Shown: positions 14,007 to 28,149 of the stretch, one piece after another
How positions within the stretch are numbered: the first letter of the stretch is position 1
How the letters are laid out: the number at the start of each line of letters is the position of its first letter
The notes under the pieces: model-generated
Told to the model about the DNA's origin: nothing
Seen by the model: only the letters and a program-made list of their open reading frames with translations
Databases searched by the model: none
From: Peromyscus leucopus
Taxonomy: Eukaryota; Chordata; Mammalia; Rodentia; Cricetidae
Assembly (NCBI RefSeq): GCF_004664715.2
Contig: NC_051083.1
Span: forward strand, 96,855,161 to 96,919,160
Direction: 5' to 3'
Length of the DNA stretch: 64,000 nucleotides
Program-made: the position numbers and the translations under genes

Positions 14007-15221
14007 AATACTGTATTCTTAATGAAAGAGGCATTAGCTAGTTTGCCAAAGCTCAGTATAGTGCAACCCATATTTGACAAGAGGTAGTGCAGCATTGTTC
14101 AGGACCTCCTCCTGAAGGCAGTGAAATTTTGGATCAAGTAAAACCTATGAATGATGAACTTTTATGTAACTAAAATATGAATATGAACTTGTTTGCACTA
14201 ATATGTGATAGGATATTTTATGGGATGCTCTTCAGGGAGGGTCTTGTATGCCAGAAGTGGTCATCAGAAGGAACAATAAAGATAAATCAGAGTTTTTGAG
14301 ACTGGAAGACAAAGTCATAAATAACAGGAACCATTTTTTAGAACAAGAGTGAGATGTTCCAAGGAAACTAATGAATAGTTGAATCTTTTCATATCAAAAT
14401 TACCTGTTTAAAACTTGCATAATTTTTGAAGAATTGTATAAAGAGGTATTATGAAGAATCACCAAAAAAAAATCTTAAGTCAAACTTTTAAGTCATCAGT
14501 TATCAATTACTAGTATTACTAGACATCTAATGACCTACCTGCAGAGAAAACATGGACAATTTATTTGCACTTACAAAGAAGTGCTCTAAGAGTGTTATGT
14601 TTTAAAGACTGTAATGAGTCAATGTTAGAAAGTCCTAAATCACCAAGGTTGTGATACTTAAACACCCTCACTGGACTCAAAGATTTAAGACAGAGGGGAT
14701 AAAGTCATTAAGTAATGCTGCTTATATTCATGTTTTTGATAAAGCTTCAAGACAGGATTTCAATCACTCTGAGAACATTTACATCTAAGATTTGCACTAA
14801 CAGTTCACCACTGTACATTGCTTCACTGTCACCCTCATTTTCTCTACCATAAAGAGTAATATGGATGTCCTTATCATCCCTGAATATCATCTCAGGGATC
14901 TAAATAAAATTATGTAGAGTCTTTCATTATTGTATTGTAAGTGATGGAAACTTTAATTATTCCTTTTATTTAGTGTATTATTGTTATTATTTTTGCATAT
15001 AAAGGATTTATGAGATATTTGAAAAGTTCACCTTGTGACCTCATTTCTGATGTCCATGTTTTTCTCTCCTATCTCCAAAATTTCCTCAGTTAGACTTTGA
15101 AAACTTCAGGTTTGTCTAAGAACCTGACCCTCATGGGTGAGCAGGGAATATTGTTTCTCTGTCCCTACTTCTTAATGGCTGTTTGATATTATCACAATCA
15201 GTTTTGAATTAATACAAAGAG

Positions 15222-15420
15222 CATTGAGCATGTGTTCTGGAGGCCTGGATTTATATAGATCTCTGGCAGTAGTGATTGTGACTTTGGGCCAGTCATGTAG
15301 CTTCACTGAGCCTCAATTTTTATTGTTTGTTAAATGAGGCTGGTAGGGTTTGCCATGCCTTACCAAATCTTTGTGATAACCTAAGGTAATTGTAGTTACA
15401 TGAGTGTTACAAATGTAAAT
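15222..15420 (+). repeat. MIR SINE
   Basis: 'gagcatgtgttctggaggcctgg ... gactttgggccagtcatgtag ... cactgagcctcaattttt ... taaatgaggctg' follows the MIR core. Confidence 0.7.
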
Positions 15421-17109
15421 TAACTACTGCTAGATAATTGTGAGCTATGGTTATGTTTGTGGCATTTAACAACTTCCACAAACCAGAAACTAGGTTGTTG
15501 AATTTATATCTTTATAAAGTAGCTTTTGATAGGACTGGAATCCAAATGTCAGTTACAGAATACTTTAAGAGAAAAGAAAATTTTCTTATACTTGTATAAA
15601 CCAAAGGTAACTGGGGTGATATTTTTCCTCATAGACCCTCCTTTTCTCATCATATCATCAGAATTATTCATCAATGTCAACTTGTAAAATATTAATAATC
15701 ATTTAGCAAATAAAAGAAATCACTCATAAACACAAATCCCAGAAAACATTTCTTTCTAGATTCTCTGAGTGTATGTGTGTGTATTATTTGTTTATATCTT
15801 TACATAGTTAATATTCTGTATATAGCTTTGTATTCTGAATTTTTTACTTATATCAAGAATATTTGCTTCCATTTAAAAGTCTTTATAAGTGTACTTTTAA
15901 TAGTGTGTAATATGTCAACATATGATGACATCATGCTTAATTTAACCATTTTTCCTTTTTTTCTTTCTGGATATCTGTGATCTTTCCTTAATTTTTTTCC
16001 ATTATAAATAACATCTACTTCATTACTTAATTAAAAATAGTTGGTTCGGTCTCCATACTGGGAAATTTCAAATTTGAAAATTTCCGTTTGTGTAGAGAAC
16101 ATCTGTTGGTTGGTTGTTTTTTAAGAAGCCTCTTTAATAGCTACATTTCATTGACCAAATGGAACAAGAGGCATGTAGAGAGAAAAATACGGAGTAGATT
16201 TTATTTTGAGGTTGAGGACCTGTCATTGTTGGAGACTGTTCTAGGAACTGAGTCTCGGTTTTAAGACAATGTAGGAGGCACAGTTTGGCACCATTTTATG
16301 AGAGTGTACTATACAAAATTTGAAGGATTTAGACCAGGAGAAGGATATAGTAAATAAGCGGTTTTATTTTATTTTCTAGACACTGTGAAGTGTGAGGCAG
16401 ATTAGGTTTGTCTCTCATTGACTCCTACAAAGCTTGGACCAAAATGTGTGCTTTATGCAGCATTTATGAGACTTCTTGTTATGTGTGCACTTTGTACCAG
16501 CTGTGTTCCAGGCTTCATTTTATGTTCTCAACTTTATTTCTGCATTTTTCCTTTTATATCCATATCTGTTCTGAATACATGGTTTCATGTTGTGTTTTAT
16601 GTATTCCTGTGTGTCAGCTGGCATCCGTTTTGGGATAAGGTGGTGAATAAGTACATGGATGAATAAGTAAATTCATTAATAAATATATAACTATAAATAA
16701 ACCAGTAAGGAGAAGGCAATGAGGCAAATAAATGCAGCAAGGACTCTGAAAATGACATAGTGCCCCACAAAGTAATCAATGCTAAGGAGTTAAAGCTGGA
16801 AGAAAATGTGATAAAGAAGCAGGTGAGGCTGCACTTGGAGTTTGCCTGTTCTATGTGACATCTGTTTCTCAAGTGCTCGTGTGTTTTATGTCTCATACTG
16901 CTTTTGAGCCTCAGGTATGTTTTGCAGGATGTGTAGTGTTGTATGAAGTGCTGTGTCTTTAGAGAAAATAGTTCATATGTATTTTGTGAGGAAATCTGGA
17001 GAGTTTTGTGGCTTAGTGCTCTGGGGAACCATATGACGGCCCCTTTGCTTGGAGGTATAGGAGGAAATAATTTGATAGAAATAAAATTGTGGCACATAGA
17101 AAATGATCA

Positions 17110-17260
17110 CTCGTTTGCTGATTGCTTACTGGATGCCAATCTGTGATTCAGGCACCTTGTATATGAATTCCTTGTTCTAGCCCCCTTTTGCAGGCATAAC
17201 AGTATAAGCTCTTAAATACACAGTCCAGGACCACATTGCAAAGAATGGAAGCCAAAAACA
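17110..17260 (-). repeat. MIR-like fragment
   Basis: 'gattgcttactggatgccaatc ... ttcaggcaccttgtatatgaa' resembles the reverse of MIR. Weak. Confidence 0.4.
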
Positions 17261-19504
17261 GACTGTTCTTATTATACTATATTAACCTTCTTTGCAGTGG
17301 AACAAAGAGACTGTGTAGTAATCTGTGTTGCTCTCATCAGAAGCCAGTGGTGGCTGTTATTTTTATTAAGAAATTTCAGTGTGCTTTAAAATGTATATGA
17401 ATCTCAGAAAAAGATATTTTTAATTGTTGTGCAGAAAATGATAGTTACATGATATTCCTGACAATAGAGATGTGCTAACATTTGATTTTGGTGTTTTGTG
17501 GGTTAGGTTATCATTTGGTATGTGTATTTCACAGGCTTGCAAATGGCATGTTTTAGAAAAGTGAGACTTTAACTTGATATATTCGTGCATGTGAATGAGT
17601 TATGAAGGGCTACATAGTTCTTGTTACTGTGTTGAAAATACATTGTTATTCTAATCCCTGGAATATGCTGTCTTCTCCATACCCTACACAGCAGGGAGCA
17701 TTGTGGTGCAACAAGAAAATGCCCAGCTATCCTTAATGGTCTTGTTAATTAAATGTTTTGGCTAATACACATTACTAATATTCATCTAATACACAATAAA
17801 ATATACTTAATGTGGTCACAGTATGTAATCTTTTTTTGGTAAAGCTAAAGACTGTTGCAGGAGTGTAAAGTGTTTATTGTTTCACTAATAATATGTAGGA
17901 GTGGCAATTAATGGAGGGGTATGTGCTGCTACTAGAAAGCCAGGTGGCAGAGCCTGATGCTCCCAGAATAGTGTTTGCATTCCCCTTTGTTCTCTAAAAA
18001 TAGCCATTTAGTTCCATGGGGAGTCCTCTTCATAGATCCCTGGCCTATCCTTTGGGAAGCCTGAAGGGTATAGTTTCTTTCTTGCCCTCTAGGGTTAGTG
18101 CTATGTCCCATAAGAAGAGCTTCATATCTATTCCTTCACTCCTGGAAGTCCCTTGTTGAAATGGGAAGAAGGTGGGACAAGGATGCACTCTCCCCATCTT
18201 CTAAAGCCCATGTTCCCACTTCAAGGCTAGTAAACAAAAAAAAGTTCATGAAAACATGGTTGCCCACTAAAACCACCAGACAGTCAAATTGAAGGCAGGT
18301 ATAAAATATAGGATTGGGAGATGTATACAATGTAATAAAGAGCGGGAGTGATATCTGAGAGGAAAAGGATAAAAGGAAGAACAGGGAGTGGGGAGGAAGA
18401 GAGAGGAAAATAGAAAAGTGCTATATCATACTTTGAAATGAAGTGTAGAAAGATACAAAAGTTGCTAGTAGTCAAGGGTTATGAAAGTTCTTTCTTAAAG
18501 TATGTGTGGCATTTTTATCCTTCTTAGACTTATACCTTACACAATTGTCCACTTGGACAGGAGTGTCTCCCTAATACACTGCCTCATCTTTGCCTTATGT
18601 TTTTGAAATATTACCCATTGAAATTGGTGCATCTTTGAACTGACTATAAAAAGAATGGAGCAAGTATATGTTGCCTGGGAAGAGATGAAAGGCAACTTCC
18701 TAATTATTTCCCATAATGATCAATATTGTTGAGTGTTTTGGAAACCAGAGAAAGTTATGAATATCTACATGTGTCAAAGAGACTGACTGCATGCCTCACG
18801 TGGGACTGTCATTTCTTTGTCCTCATCTGATCATCTCCATGACTCATCCAGCTCATGAATTAAGCTTGTAGTGACTCTTGCAGAATCAGGCACCACTTTG
18901 TAGTTTTATCTGTACATACCATCATTATAGCCATTGAAGACCAAGCAGAAGGAAATAAACTGTACACAAAGAAGATTCAAATAGGCCAATTATATCTTAT
19001 GAATTACTTTAGCAAGTTCCCCCAGGGCAGGAGAATAGACCTTACATATTGTACCTTCCCAGCTACATACTAATGTTTAAAGTCATGTTCCCCAATCCTC
19101 CTATGATGGAAGTGAGGCTTTCCTAGAAGCCACTTTATACAAGAAGCCATTTTAGAAACATTAAATGATTCCCACAAAGTTGATCCACTACTTAAGGTTT
19201 GACAGACCCAGCACCAAAACCCACAAGCCTTAGAGTTCAATGATTACTTGCCCAAACAAGTGGCAGTGATTGAATTGTTTTGAAAATATGTTTTAACCAG
19301 AGGAATATGCAAAAGCGGACTTTTTTTTAAGAAAAGGAGAAACCTAGGTGAATTAGCAATGATGACCTTGGACATTTTTTTCTTACAAGCTTTTCTTCCT
19401 CTTGACCCACCTTACTAGCAAAAAGCAACTAGATTTTGTTTTAAAGCATCATTTTTTCTGTAATTACAGTCTTCTTTTGAAGCCTTTTAAACTGTTTTAT
19501 TTTC

Positions 19505-19815
19505 TTTTTTAATTTATTTATTTAAATTTTTTCCATTTTACATATCAATCCCAGTTCCCCCTTCTCCCATTACCTGCCTCCCCCAGCTCCACCCCCCTTA
19601 TCCACTCCTCAGAGGGGTTAAGGCCTCCCTTGGGGAGTCAACAAGGTCTGTCATACTAAGTTGAGGAAGGACCAAGCTCCTCCCCACTGTGTCTGGGCTG
19701 AGCAAGGTATCCCACCCTGGGGAATGTGTTCCAAAAAGCCATGCACCCGAGGTGAGTCCTGGTCCCACTGCCAAGGGCTCTCTAAACAGATCTAGCCACG
19801 TAACTGTTACCCACA
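19505..19815 (-). repeat. L1 3' end fragment
   Basis: An antisense rodent L1 3' UTR: 'ccagttcccccttctccc', 'ggttaaggcctcccttgggg', 'gagcaaggtatcccaccctg', 'cctggtcccactgccaaggg'. Only the 3' UTR is present, so it is heavily 5'-truncated. Confidence 0.8.
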
Positions 19816-21925
19816 TTACACTAGCAATGTTTGATGCTCATAAAATTAAAATGTTGGATAACTGTGTAAAATAGAACAGAAGGAGGTCCCTTGCCTCTTC
19901 TCTTGCACTCTTTCCTAAGCTTGCCCTCTTCCTTGCTTGATAAGAACCTTGCTTTTCTACTCAGAATCCGTGTGCAGTTTGTCCAAGATTCCAGGTGTAA
20001 GCAAGAAATAGTTATGTGGAACCTCATTAATTTTTAACTTTTTTACCTGGCCCTCACTATCAATTTCTTCAAATACTTGGAACCAAAATTAAAGTGGTGT
20101 TTCAGGCCTGATTTTCCACTGCCCTTACCACAGAGTATTTCAAATATTTTCAATGGTAAAATAATAAATTTCCAGGCTCCTGAATGAGAAAGCTAGACAA
20201 TTACTTTGCCTGCTGTGTAGGAAAAGATTTACATGTCAGAAATTCAGGAGGTAAGAAATTCCTGTGGGTCCCCTCCAAAGAGGATATTTGTATATAAAGC
20301 AGGTGAGGTAGGGAGTAGAACCTTGGCAGAAATCAGCCCCTCTGGGACTATTGCTTTCACAAAGACACCACCTGAAGGGCTATTGTTGACCTGGGAAGAA
20401 CTGTTCTGAGATACTTATACTTAATCAAGTATAAAAAGGGCTTCAGAAGGCTTTCCACTCGAGAGTGATGGCACAGTGCACACTGTGCTCTGTGACTGTG
20501 AATCAGAGAATGGAACAAAATGAAAGAAAAAAGCAATAATTCCATATTTAATTCACTGCCTGGGTAGTCAATTAGACACTAAAGTATTTTAAACCTCACA
20601 AACCACAAAGGCAATATTTTACAGACAATCTATGAATCACAGAAAGCATCTCTCACTTAGATAAAGAATAAGCAACTCACTAAAGGTCTCCTGTTAAGAA
20701 AAATGAATGTTATCATCCATAGAATGTGGATAACACTTTAAGAACAGTTTTTATATCTTTCCATCGTGGTTTCCCCCACAAAAAGTAGGGATATTGTGTC
20801 ATACAATAGGCTTCTTAGTATGACGGTCTCTGACTCACTCATGCCCACTTCTCATGCTGAAAGTGGTTGCTCCTCCTGAACAAATTATTTGGCTTTACTA
20901 ATACACACCAGAAGGAATGAGGAGGGATTCTGGTGCCAAGCCAGGGGTTGTAGGATGCAGTCATTTTCCAGGAAAGTTCAAATCCACAGGAACTCCAATT
21001 AAAGTGGTCTAATAAATTGCTTTATTATATCACTGTTATCTTTTAAAGGACTTCATGGAATACTATAAAATAGAGACATAGGAGCAAGTGACCAATCCAT
21101 AGATCTGAGTTATATTCTGACTTTGAGAACAAATGTAATTTATTGCTGTCAGTTCAGAAATAAAAGAATCTGGAGCATGTCTGAACTGCTTGTATCTTTC
21201 AGAAAATAGCTGTGCCTGCTTTTTATATGTCTAGCTCAGTGATGAAAATCGTAAGAGAACAAGCTCCTTATCCTCAGGTAATTCTCCAATTGCAAAAGTA
21301 ATACATGTATGTGGGTACATACAGTTTAAATGGAAATTCCACACATGTATGTACCCAAAGGGAGAGAGGGAGGGAAGCAGAAAGAGGTTATAGGAAGTGC
21401 CCAGTAATTGACCTCAGAAGCTAAAGACGTAGTAATAGGGCGGTCCTTTCATTTCTCCATTGCACACCCACTGTTCATTCTCAGTCGGAGTGAAGCCTGG
21501 TGCTACCAGGGTACCTTAACAGCACAGAGCTAAGTAGCTTATCTCCAGAAAAACTCCATTATCTCACCCACCTGCTTGCAGACCTTTCCCATACATTCTT
21601 CACCATTATCGCCAGTTTCATCTTTCTGTCATTCTTGATTTTCAAGACCATTCCCTATGTGTTTACTGTTGTTTTTTCATTTACATCTGTTTGCTATATG
21701 CATTCTTACTTCTGACCTTTTACTTCTGCTGCATGTCCCACTTCCTGCACCTTATAGATGGTTTATGTGTCTGGAACTTGTGGCACATTTCTTGGGTCCT
21801 ACCTCTTGTACACATGGACTGTCCACCACAAATGTCTATATTTTTCCTGTGGTATGCATTTATACTAGAACATCTATTCTCTATTGTTCCAACTTAATTC
21901 CTATGTTCTCTAGTATAGTAATCCA

Positions 21926-21952
21926 GCTCCTTTTTTATTTTTTATTTTTATT

Positions 21953-21999
<47 letters not shown>

Positions 22000-23505
22000 T
22001 TAGCTCTTATTTTAATCTGTTTCTCTTTAGCTACATTTTGCCTCAGGGCTTTTAATCATTTTTTTTAAATTTTTATTTTTATTTTATTTTACAATACTAT
22101 TCAGTTCTACATAACAGCCACAGATTTCCTTGTTCTCCCCCTTCCTGCCCCCCTCCCCTTCCCCCCAGCCCAACCCCCTTTCCCACCACCTCCAGATCAA
22201 GGCCACCCCCGAGGACTGAAATCGACCTGATAGACTCAGTCCAGGCAGGTCCAGTCCCCTCCTCCCAGATTGAGCCAAGCGTCCCTGTATAAGTCGCAGG
22301 TTTCAAACAACTATCTCATGCAGCGAGCCCAGGTCCTGGTACCACTGCCTAGATGCCTCCCAAATAGATCAAGCCAATCAACTGTCTCACCTATTCAGAG
22401 GGCCTGATCCAGTTGGGGGCCCCTCAGCCTTTGGTTCATAGTTCATGTGTTTCCATTCGTTTGGTTATTTGTCCCTGTGCTTTATCCAACCTTGGTTTCA
22501 ACAATTCTCGCTCATATAAACCCTCCTCTTTCTCACTAATTAGACTCCCAGCGCTCCACCCAGGGCCTAGCCGTGGATGTCTGCATCCAGATTCCTCAGT
22601 CCTTGGATGGGGTTTCTGGCACAACTATTAGGGTGTTTGGCCATCCCATCACCAGAGTAGGTCAGTCCCGGCTGTCTCTCGGCCATTGCCAGCAGTCTAT
22701 TGTGGGGGTATCTTTGTGGATTTCTGTGGGCCTCTTTAGCACTTTGTTTCTTCCTTTTCTCATGTGGTCTTCATTTACCATGGTCTCCTATTCCTTGTTC
22801 TCCCTCTCTGTTCTTAATCCAGGTGGGATCTCCCGCTCTCTTTCCCTCGACCCTCGCCATTCATTGCTCCCACTCATGTCCAGACTGTTCATGTAGATCT
22901 CATCCATTTCTCTGTCATTGGGTGATCCCCGTGTCTTTCTTGGGGTCCTGTTTTCCAGGTAGCCTCACTGGTGATGTGAGTAGCAGTCCAGTCATCCTTG
23001 TTCCACATCTAGTATCCTCCTATGAGTGAGTACATACCATATTTGTCTTTCTGAGTCTGGGTTACCTCACTCAGGATGATTTTTTCTAGATCCATCCATT
23101 TGCCTGCAAACCTCATGATGTCATTGTTTTTCTCTGCTGAGTAGTATTCCATTGTGTATATGTGCCACAATTTATTTATCCATTCTTCAGTTGAAGGGCA
23201 TCTAGGTTGTTTCCAGGTTTTGGCTATTACAAACAATGCTGATATAAACATAGCTGAGCAAGTGCTCTTCTGGTATGATTGAGCATTTCTTGGGTATCTG
23301 CCCAAGAGTGGTATAGCTGGATCTTGGGGGAGATTGATTCCCAATTTTCTAAGAAAGCGCCATATTGATTTCCAAAGTGGTTGTACAAGCTTGCATTCCC
23401 ACCAGCAGTGGAGGAGAGTTCCCCGAGTTCCACATCCTCTCCAGCATAAAGTGTCCTCAGTGTTTTTGATCTTAGCCATTCTGACTGATTTCCTGCTCCT
23501 TTTTT
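21926..23505 (-). mobile_element. 5'-truncated L1 with possible 3' transduction, antisense
   Basis: 23009-23494 read on the minus strand is the open C-terminal end of L1 ORF2p (LCWRGCG ... TMEYYSAEKNNDIMRFAGKW). The 3' UTR runs to about 22093 and a first A-rich tail covers 22092-22059. Next come 57 non-L1 bases (22002-22058) and a second, AAAT-rich tail (21937-22001). An 11-bp direct repeat GCTCCTTTTTT lies at 21926-21936 and 23495-23505. On the minus strand the site reads TTTT|AAAAAAGGAGC, an ideal L1 endonuclease target. The intact ORF2 end suggests a fairly young insertion. It cannot be active: the 5' end is missing. Confidence 0.9.
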
Positions 23506-24479
23506 AAAATTAAGCTCTTTCTCCCAGTGAATTTGCAACTTTAGAGTATTGCGTAAGTCCCTAGTGAATCATTTAGCATAATCTATCACCATGTTGACCC
23601 CTAATTTAATGTGCACTTTTTAACTGACCCATTCACTGACTCAGAGAAGATGGAAGGAAGCTGAATTATTCCATATTACCAGAGTGATGGAATGCTTACT
23701 TCAGAGAACTATCCAATCTCTGTGTTTACTGTTCTTTGAAAAAGTATTTCCGTATTTGAGCATAGGCATAATATTTTGTTTTTGTCTTTCTGCATTATTA
23801 ATGCAGCTCTAAGTGTTGCCTTCTAAATTATGCCACATGTACTGGAACAGGTTGCATGCTTTCCATTGCTTTTAACATGATTTGTATGTGTGTGTACTTT
23901 TAGGGTAAATTTATGTAGAGAAATTTTCTCTGTGTCTGTCTTCTGCCATTCCTTTTGTTTGGTGGCACAGTCTGTTTTCAAGGAGCTAGAAAGTACTCTA
24001 AAAAGTAATTCTGGAAGTAACCTTATGACAGCTAATGAGAAAGAAAAACATAACTCTCTGGAATTTTGGGGGAAGGTGGCAAGTGGACCTCCTAAAACAA
24101 GTAAGACTCATGTTACAGTTTTCTAGAACAAATCACAGGAAGTAAACAGCATTGTTGAGTGATTTCACCTGAAGGAGACTGGTTGTTTCTCTGTACCTTA
24201 AATTCTGGCCAACTATGTTGGTAATATATGCCTTTGACATCCAAGTGACATCTCACTTAGAGATGTGTCTGAATGAATAGAGAGTCATTCCCTCTGATGA
24301 GGAAACATCACTGACACCATCATCAAATTCAACTACAAAAATAACCCTAAAATGTAACCTTTACTTCCTTGGCCTTCTTGGTAGACCTGGGTCATTGTTT
24401 CCTCATCCATAAACAAATAGCAAATAATCATGGCTGTCTCCATAAGGTCATTTCATATAATGAAGGCCATATATCCATT

Positions 24480-24880
24480 CATTCATTTATTCATTTGATT
24501 TGTTATGAAATATTGAGTCTTCTACTGTTCTGAAGCAAAGAAGGTCTAAATTCCAATCTCTGCCTTTAAGAAACTGATGATTCAGTAAGAGGGAAGTTAG
24601 TCAATGAGTAGAATTTACTCTGGCAAGTAAAAACAGAAGCAGGTACTAGAAAGGGAATTACGTTGAAGACTGAAGGGGAAAGCAGTTAGGGAAGGCTTCA
24701 CGAATGAGATGACCACTAAACTGAGGTGAGTCTTAAGACAGAAAGTGTATAAAGTAGGCATAGAATACAGCTAGTCATGTAAGGAGTGAGTGGCATTTCT
24801 AGTACCAATAGCAGCGTTGCAAAGGCAGTAGGCATGAAGCACTGCTTCTTGACTTTTCATGGATATAACTACAAGAAGTT
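24480..24880 (+). repeat. Ancient mammalian-wide repeat, family not assigned
   Basis: The phrases 'agggaaggcttcacgaatgag', 'ctgaggtgagtcttaagacag' and 'gtagg catgaagcac' follow a consensus that recurs at 40240 and 56085. Diverged. Confidence 0.4.
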
Positions 24881-26720
24881 CAAACTAGATAGGAGGATGG
24901 GAGAAGAAGGTGGGATTATAAAGCTATGGAGGAACAATGCATAATGGAAATGACGGACTTAGGCACCAGTATCATTAGAAAAAGGATAGGAAATGCAGAT
25001 GCAGTATTTAGACAAGAGAATTATAAAGGTGGAGAATAAATCAGGTTGCAAGAAGAGGATCTAGAGAAGGGTCAGGTAGGAAACCAAGGAAATGTAGTTT
25101 CATGGTGCTTCAGGAATATTTCCCATAAGGAGCCATGGAGGCAAGCAGCCAGAACTATCTAATGGCAAGTTCTCTACACTAGGGTTGCGATTGTGCTGAG
25201 GCAAATCTGAGAGCACCGATGGCATGTGGATAGTGGGGATGCTGAAATAAAGGAGGTGTGTTGAAAAGATGACTCAATGAGGAGAGGCGACCGAAGGCGA
25301 ATGTGATCTAACCGACCAGCAGGAAACAATTCTTGCAAATAAGGCTGAAAAGGAAAGGCCAGAAATATAGAAGTGGATTCTAGGAAACAGCTATGTAGAG
25401 GAGTTTCAAGATGTTCTTGATCAACGATGTTGGTTCTTATTGAGAAGACAGTGAGTGGTTTAAGTACTGAAAAGTGGCACTTGGGAAAGAAAGAGATTAA
25501 TGTGTGTCTTCGGGGAGTTATTATAGTTGTTGGGGAAGTGAGAGATAATGTATAAATTGATTTTTGTATAAGTTTAACCCTCATAAGGAAGTGGTGAGTG
25601 ATTACAGCAGTGAGTCATGGATAAGAGGAGGTTGAAGGACCTTTTTTTTTTGAGTGGAGAGATCTCAACATATCTCTTGAGCCTAAATGAAAGTTCCAGT
25701 GAAGAGGGAAATACTAAAAAGGAAGAAGAAAAAGAATCTTGCAAGAATCGTTAGTGTGTGACCCGAATAATAAAAGAATCCGCATTGCCATGTAATCCCT
25801 CCAGCTAGTGATCCTCAGCAGCTCTAGTATAGAAGTGGAGGAATTTCAGGGTTGCATGATGTCAGGTGGAGCTTTGTCAGAGGACTGCTAGAGGAATTCA
25901 TGGTGTGAGAGTTCCTAGGACTGTAGAGTAGGAGCCATTTACATGACGCACCATAGCATGGAGGCCAGGGAGGTGTTGAAATGGCCTTAAAATAGAGAAA
26001 GCCAGAGAATGGAGGTTTTGTTGACATTAGTGTAGAATGACATAGGAGAATTAGAAGGTTAGTAGAATGGGAGGCTGAGCTTAGAGTACAAGAAAATGGA
26101 ATTGACTGTTTCAGAGAAAAGGTCGTTCTGGATAATGAAAGCACCTGGAGTACTTGGGGCTCTCTACCCTAGCTATACATTTTTTCTGAGGTTTGTAAAA
26201 TCATTTGACTGACAGTCAGTTCTAAGTAGATACCAGATATTGAAATTTTATATAATTCTCCATGGTATTCTGGTAAAGTCTGATTGAGAATCAATCATTC
26301 CTTTAAAAGATGGGGTAGGGAGTGAATTGGAAAAACAATGGAAGGAAGATAACACTGATCAGATCTGAGGAAGGTCAAGAATCCCCCTAAGGGAAGAGCA
26401 TGAAGAAATTACCCACTTAGATCTTTGGTTTCAGAGTAATGTCAGTGTAGAGATTAGGAAGGAAAACTGGAAGCCAAGGTCTTCAAAGGACACAGGGCCA
26501 TGAATAAGGAGAAAGTGGCAATCACCTCAAAAGGGGTGTAATTTGTAGGCAAATGCAGAAGTAATGACCTCAAATAAACAATTTGGAATAAATTGGAATG
26601 AAGTATAACTTCCCCATTCTGGCAGGTAGGAAGGACTTGGGATAGAGAAGAATGAACAGCTTCTACTAGAATATCTGAGGAAGCATTCACCCTCATCAGA
26701 TAATTGACAACTCACACATG
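24881..26720. other. Long purine-rich tract (A+G on the + strand)
   Basis: For about 1.8 kb the + strand is strongly rich in A and G (runs such as 'gaagaagg' and 'ggagaggcgacc'), so the minus strand gives several serine/leucine-rich open frames without stops. These frames have no start or splice context and I do not call them genes. It may be the continuation of the ancient repeat at 24480. Confidence 0.5.
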
Positions 26721-28149
26721 TAGGGTAGGGCTAATATTATCTCACTTTTAATATAAATCCCCTAGATAACAGTGATCACAGAGAAATTTGAGAACCTGTG
26801 GCAAGAAATGATTAAAGCATTTAATGAATAGGTGTAATGTAGAAAAGAGGCTTTTTTTCTTAATGATATAAGCTTTAGCTCTGGAGAAAATACAGAATAC
26901 TAGGATTAGGTATAGAAGGGATGATAGATTATTAGAAGGATTTTTGTTTCGTTATATGGTGATAGAATTGAGATGTATGACAATATATGAGAGTTTGGAC
27001 AGTTTAGCTCTCCCTAAGGTAGCAAGAAAAATTTATCCATACTTAGGTCTCCAAGCCAAATGACATTTGCAATTTGTGGTCCAGCCAGTAATCTGTGACT
27101 TTGCTCTCTTTTCCGGCAGAATATGGAAGCTACATTCAGAAAGTGATGGGCACTTGGGTTTTTGTTCTCTTCAAATACCAGCCTTGAGCTAATCAGGTTG
27201 AATGTTAGGATGAGTTTTAGTACACATGACCAAGGTTCTCAGAATTTTTAGGGGAGATAAATTTGTTTTAAAATTCCTAAAAAATAAGTAAAACAAAAAT
27301 CAGCTATCTAAGCTCCAAATTATTAGTTATTTCATTATTTAGTTAATATTTAGTTTTTCAATCACTGAATATTTGCTGAAAGCTAGAGCAAAAACTTTCT
27401 TTTTTCTTGAAAATGCCACCAAGCCATCAGTTATGTGGCTACTACAAGCTTAGGTACATGGATATAGTGAGAATTAGGTTCGAATACTAGTTCTGACTTT
27501 TGCCAGCTGTGTATAGCTGGGTCTATAGTTTAAATGAGATAGCTCTGGAGTTACTTTGTTCATGGTGAATCTTCCTTAAAGGATGGTTATTGAATATTCA
27601 GGCACAAGACAGGTGCTAGAGAATGTAAGAGTTAAGATGAGGTCTGCTGTCAAATGTTTTGAATTTTAGCTAGAAAAATAGATAGACAAAAAGCATATAA
27701 TAATCCAGTGTTGGTAAGTACTAAGCTTAGACTATATACAAGGTGGTTCTGTGAAAACATGAAACAAGGAACATTGAACTTTGCAGAGGGAGAATAGTGT
27801 AAGGTTTGCTATGGAGAGTCTTCAAGAATAAGGATTGCTAAAGTGCTGATGCCCAAATTTTGTGAGGATCTGAGTTTGATCTCCAGCACTGTAAATGAAA
27901 ATAAAATAAAAAGAGTAGAAACCAAATGGGAGTAAACCACACAGAGCTGGCAGGAGAAGGTAAGAAATCAATGGTCCAAGCCATAGCTTAGCATAAATAA
28001 AAGCTTGGAAGCAAGAGAAAACACATCTATTTAGGAAGCATAAAATGAATGTGGATATTGTGTTCCATTGCAACAATAGAAGCTGGAGAAGTAAACTGTG
28101 ACCAGGTCATGCACGCTATTAGATATCATGTTCAGGAGCATGCATTTTA

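Noticed and set aside
13834..14022. Frames over B1 elements (also at 48034 and 54163-54567)
   Set aside because: Translations of SINE sequence; no gene.
16597..17097. 166-codon minus-strand open frame
   Set aside because: Longest frame outside the gene and L1, but it has no recognisable domain, lies in an intron, overlaps MIR-like sequence, and has neither splice nor promoter context.
23009..23494. 156-codon minus-strand protein with a real domain signature
   Set aside because: This is the C-terminus of L1 ORF2p in a 5'-truncated element, not a host gene; reported as a mobile element.
25174..26715. Several minus-strand frames of 60-136 codons
   Set aside because: Explained by purine skew of the + strand; Ser/Leu/Pro-rich composition, no domains.
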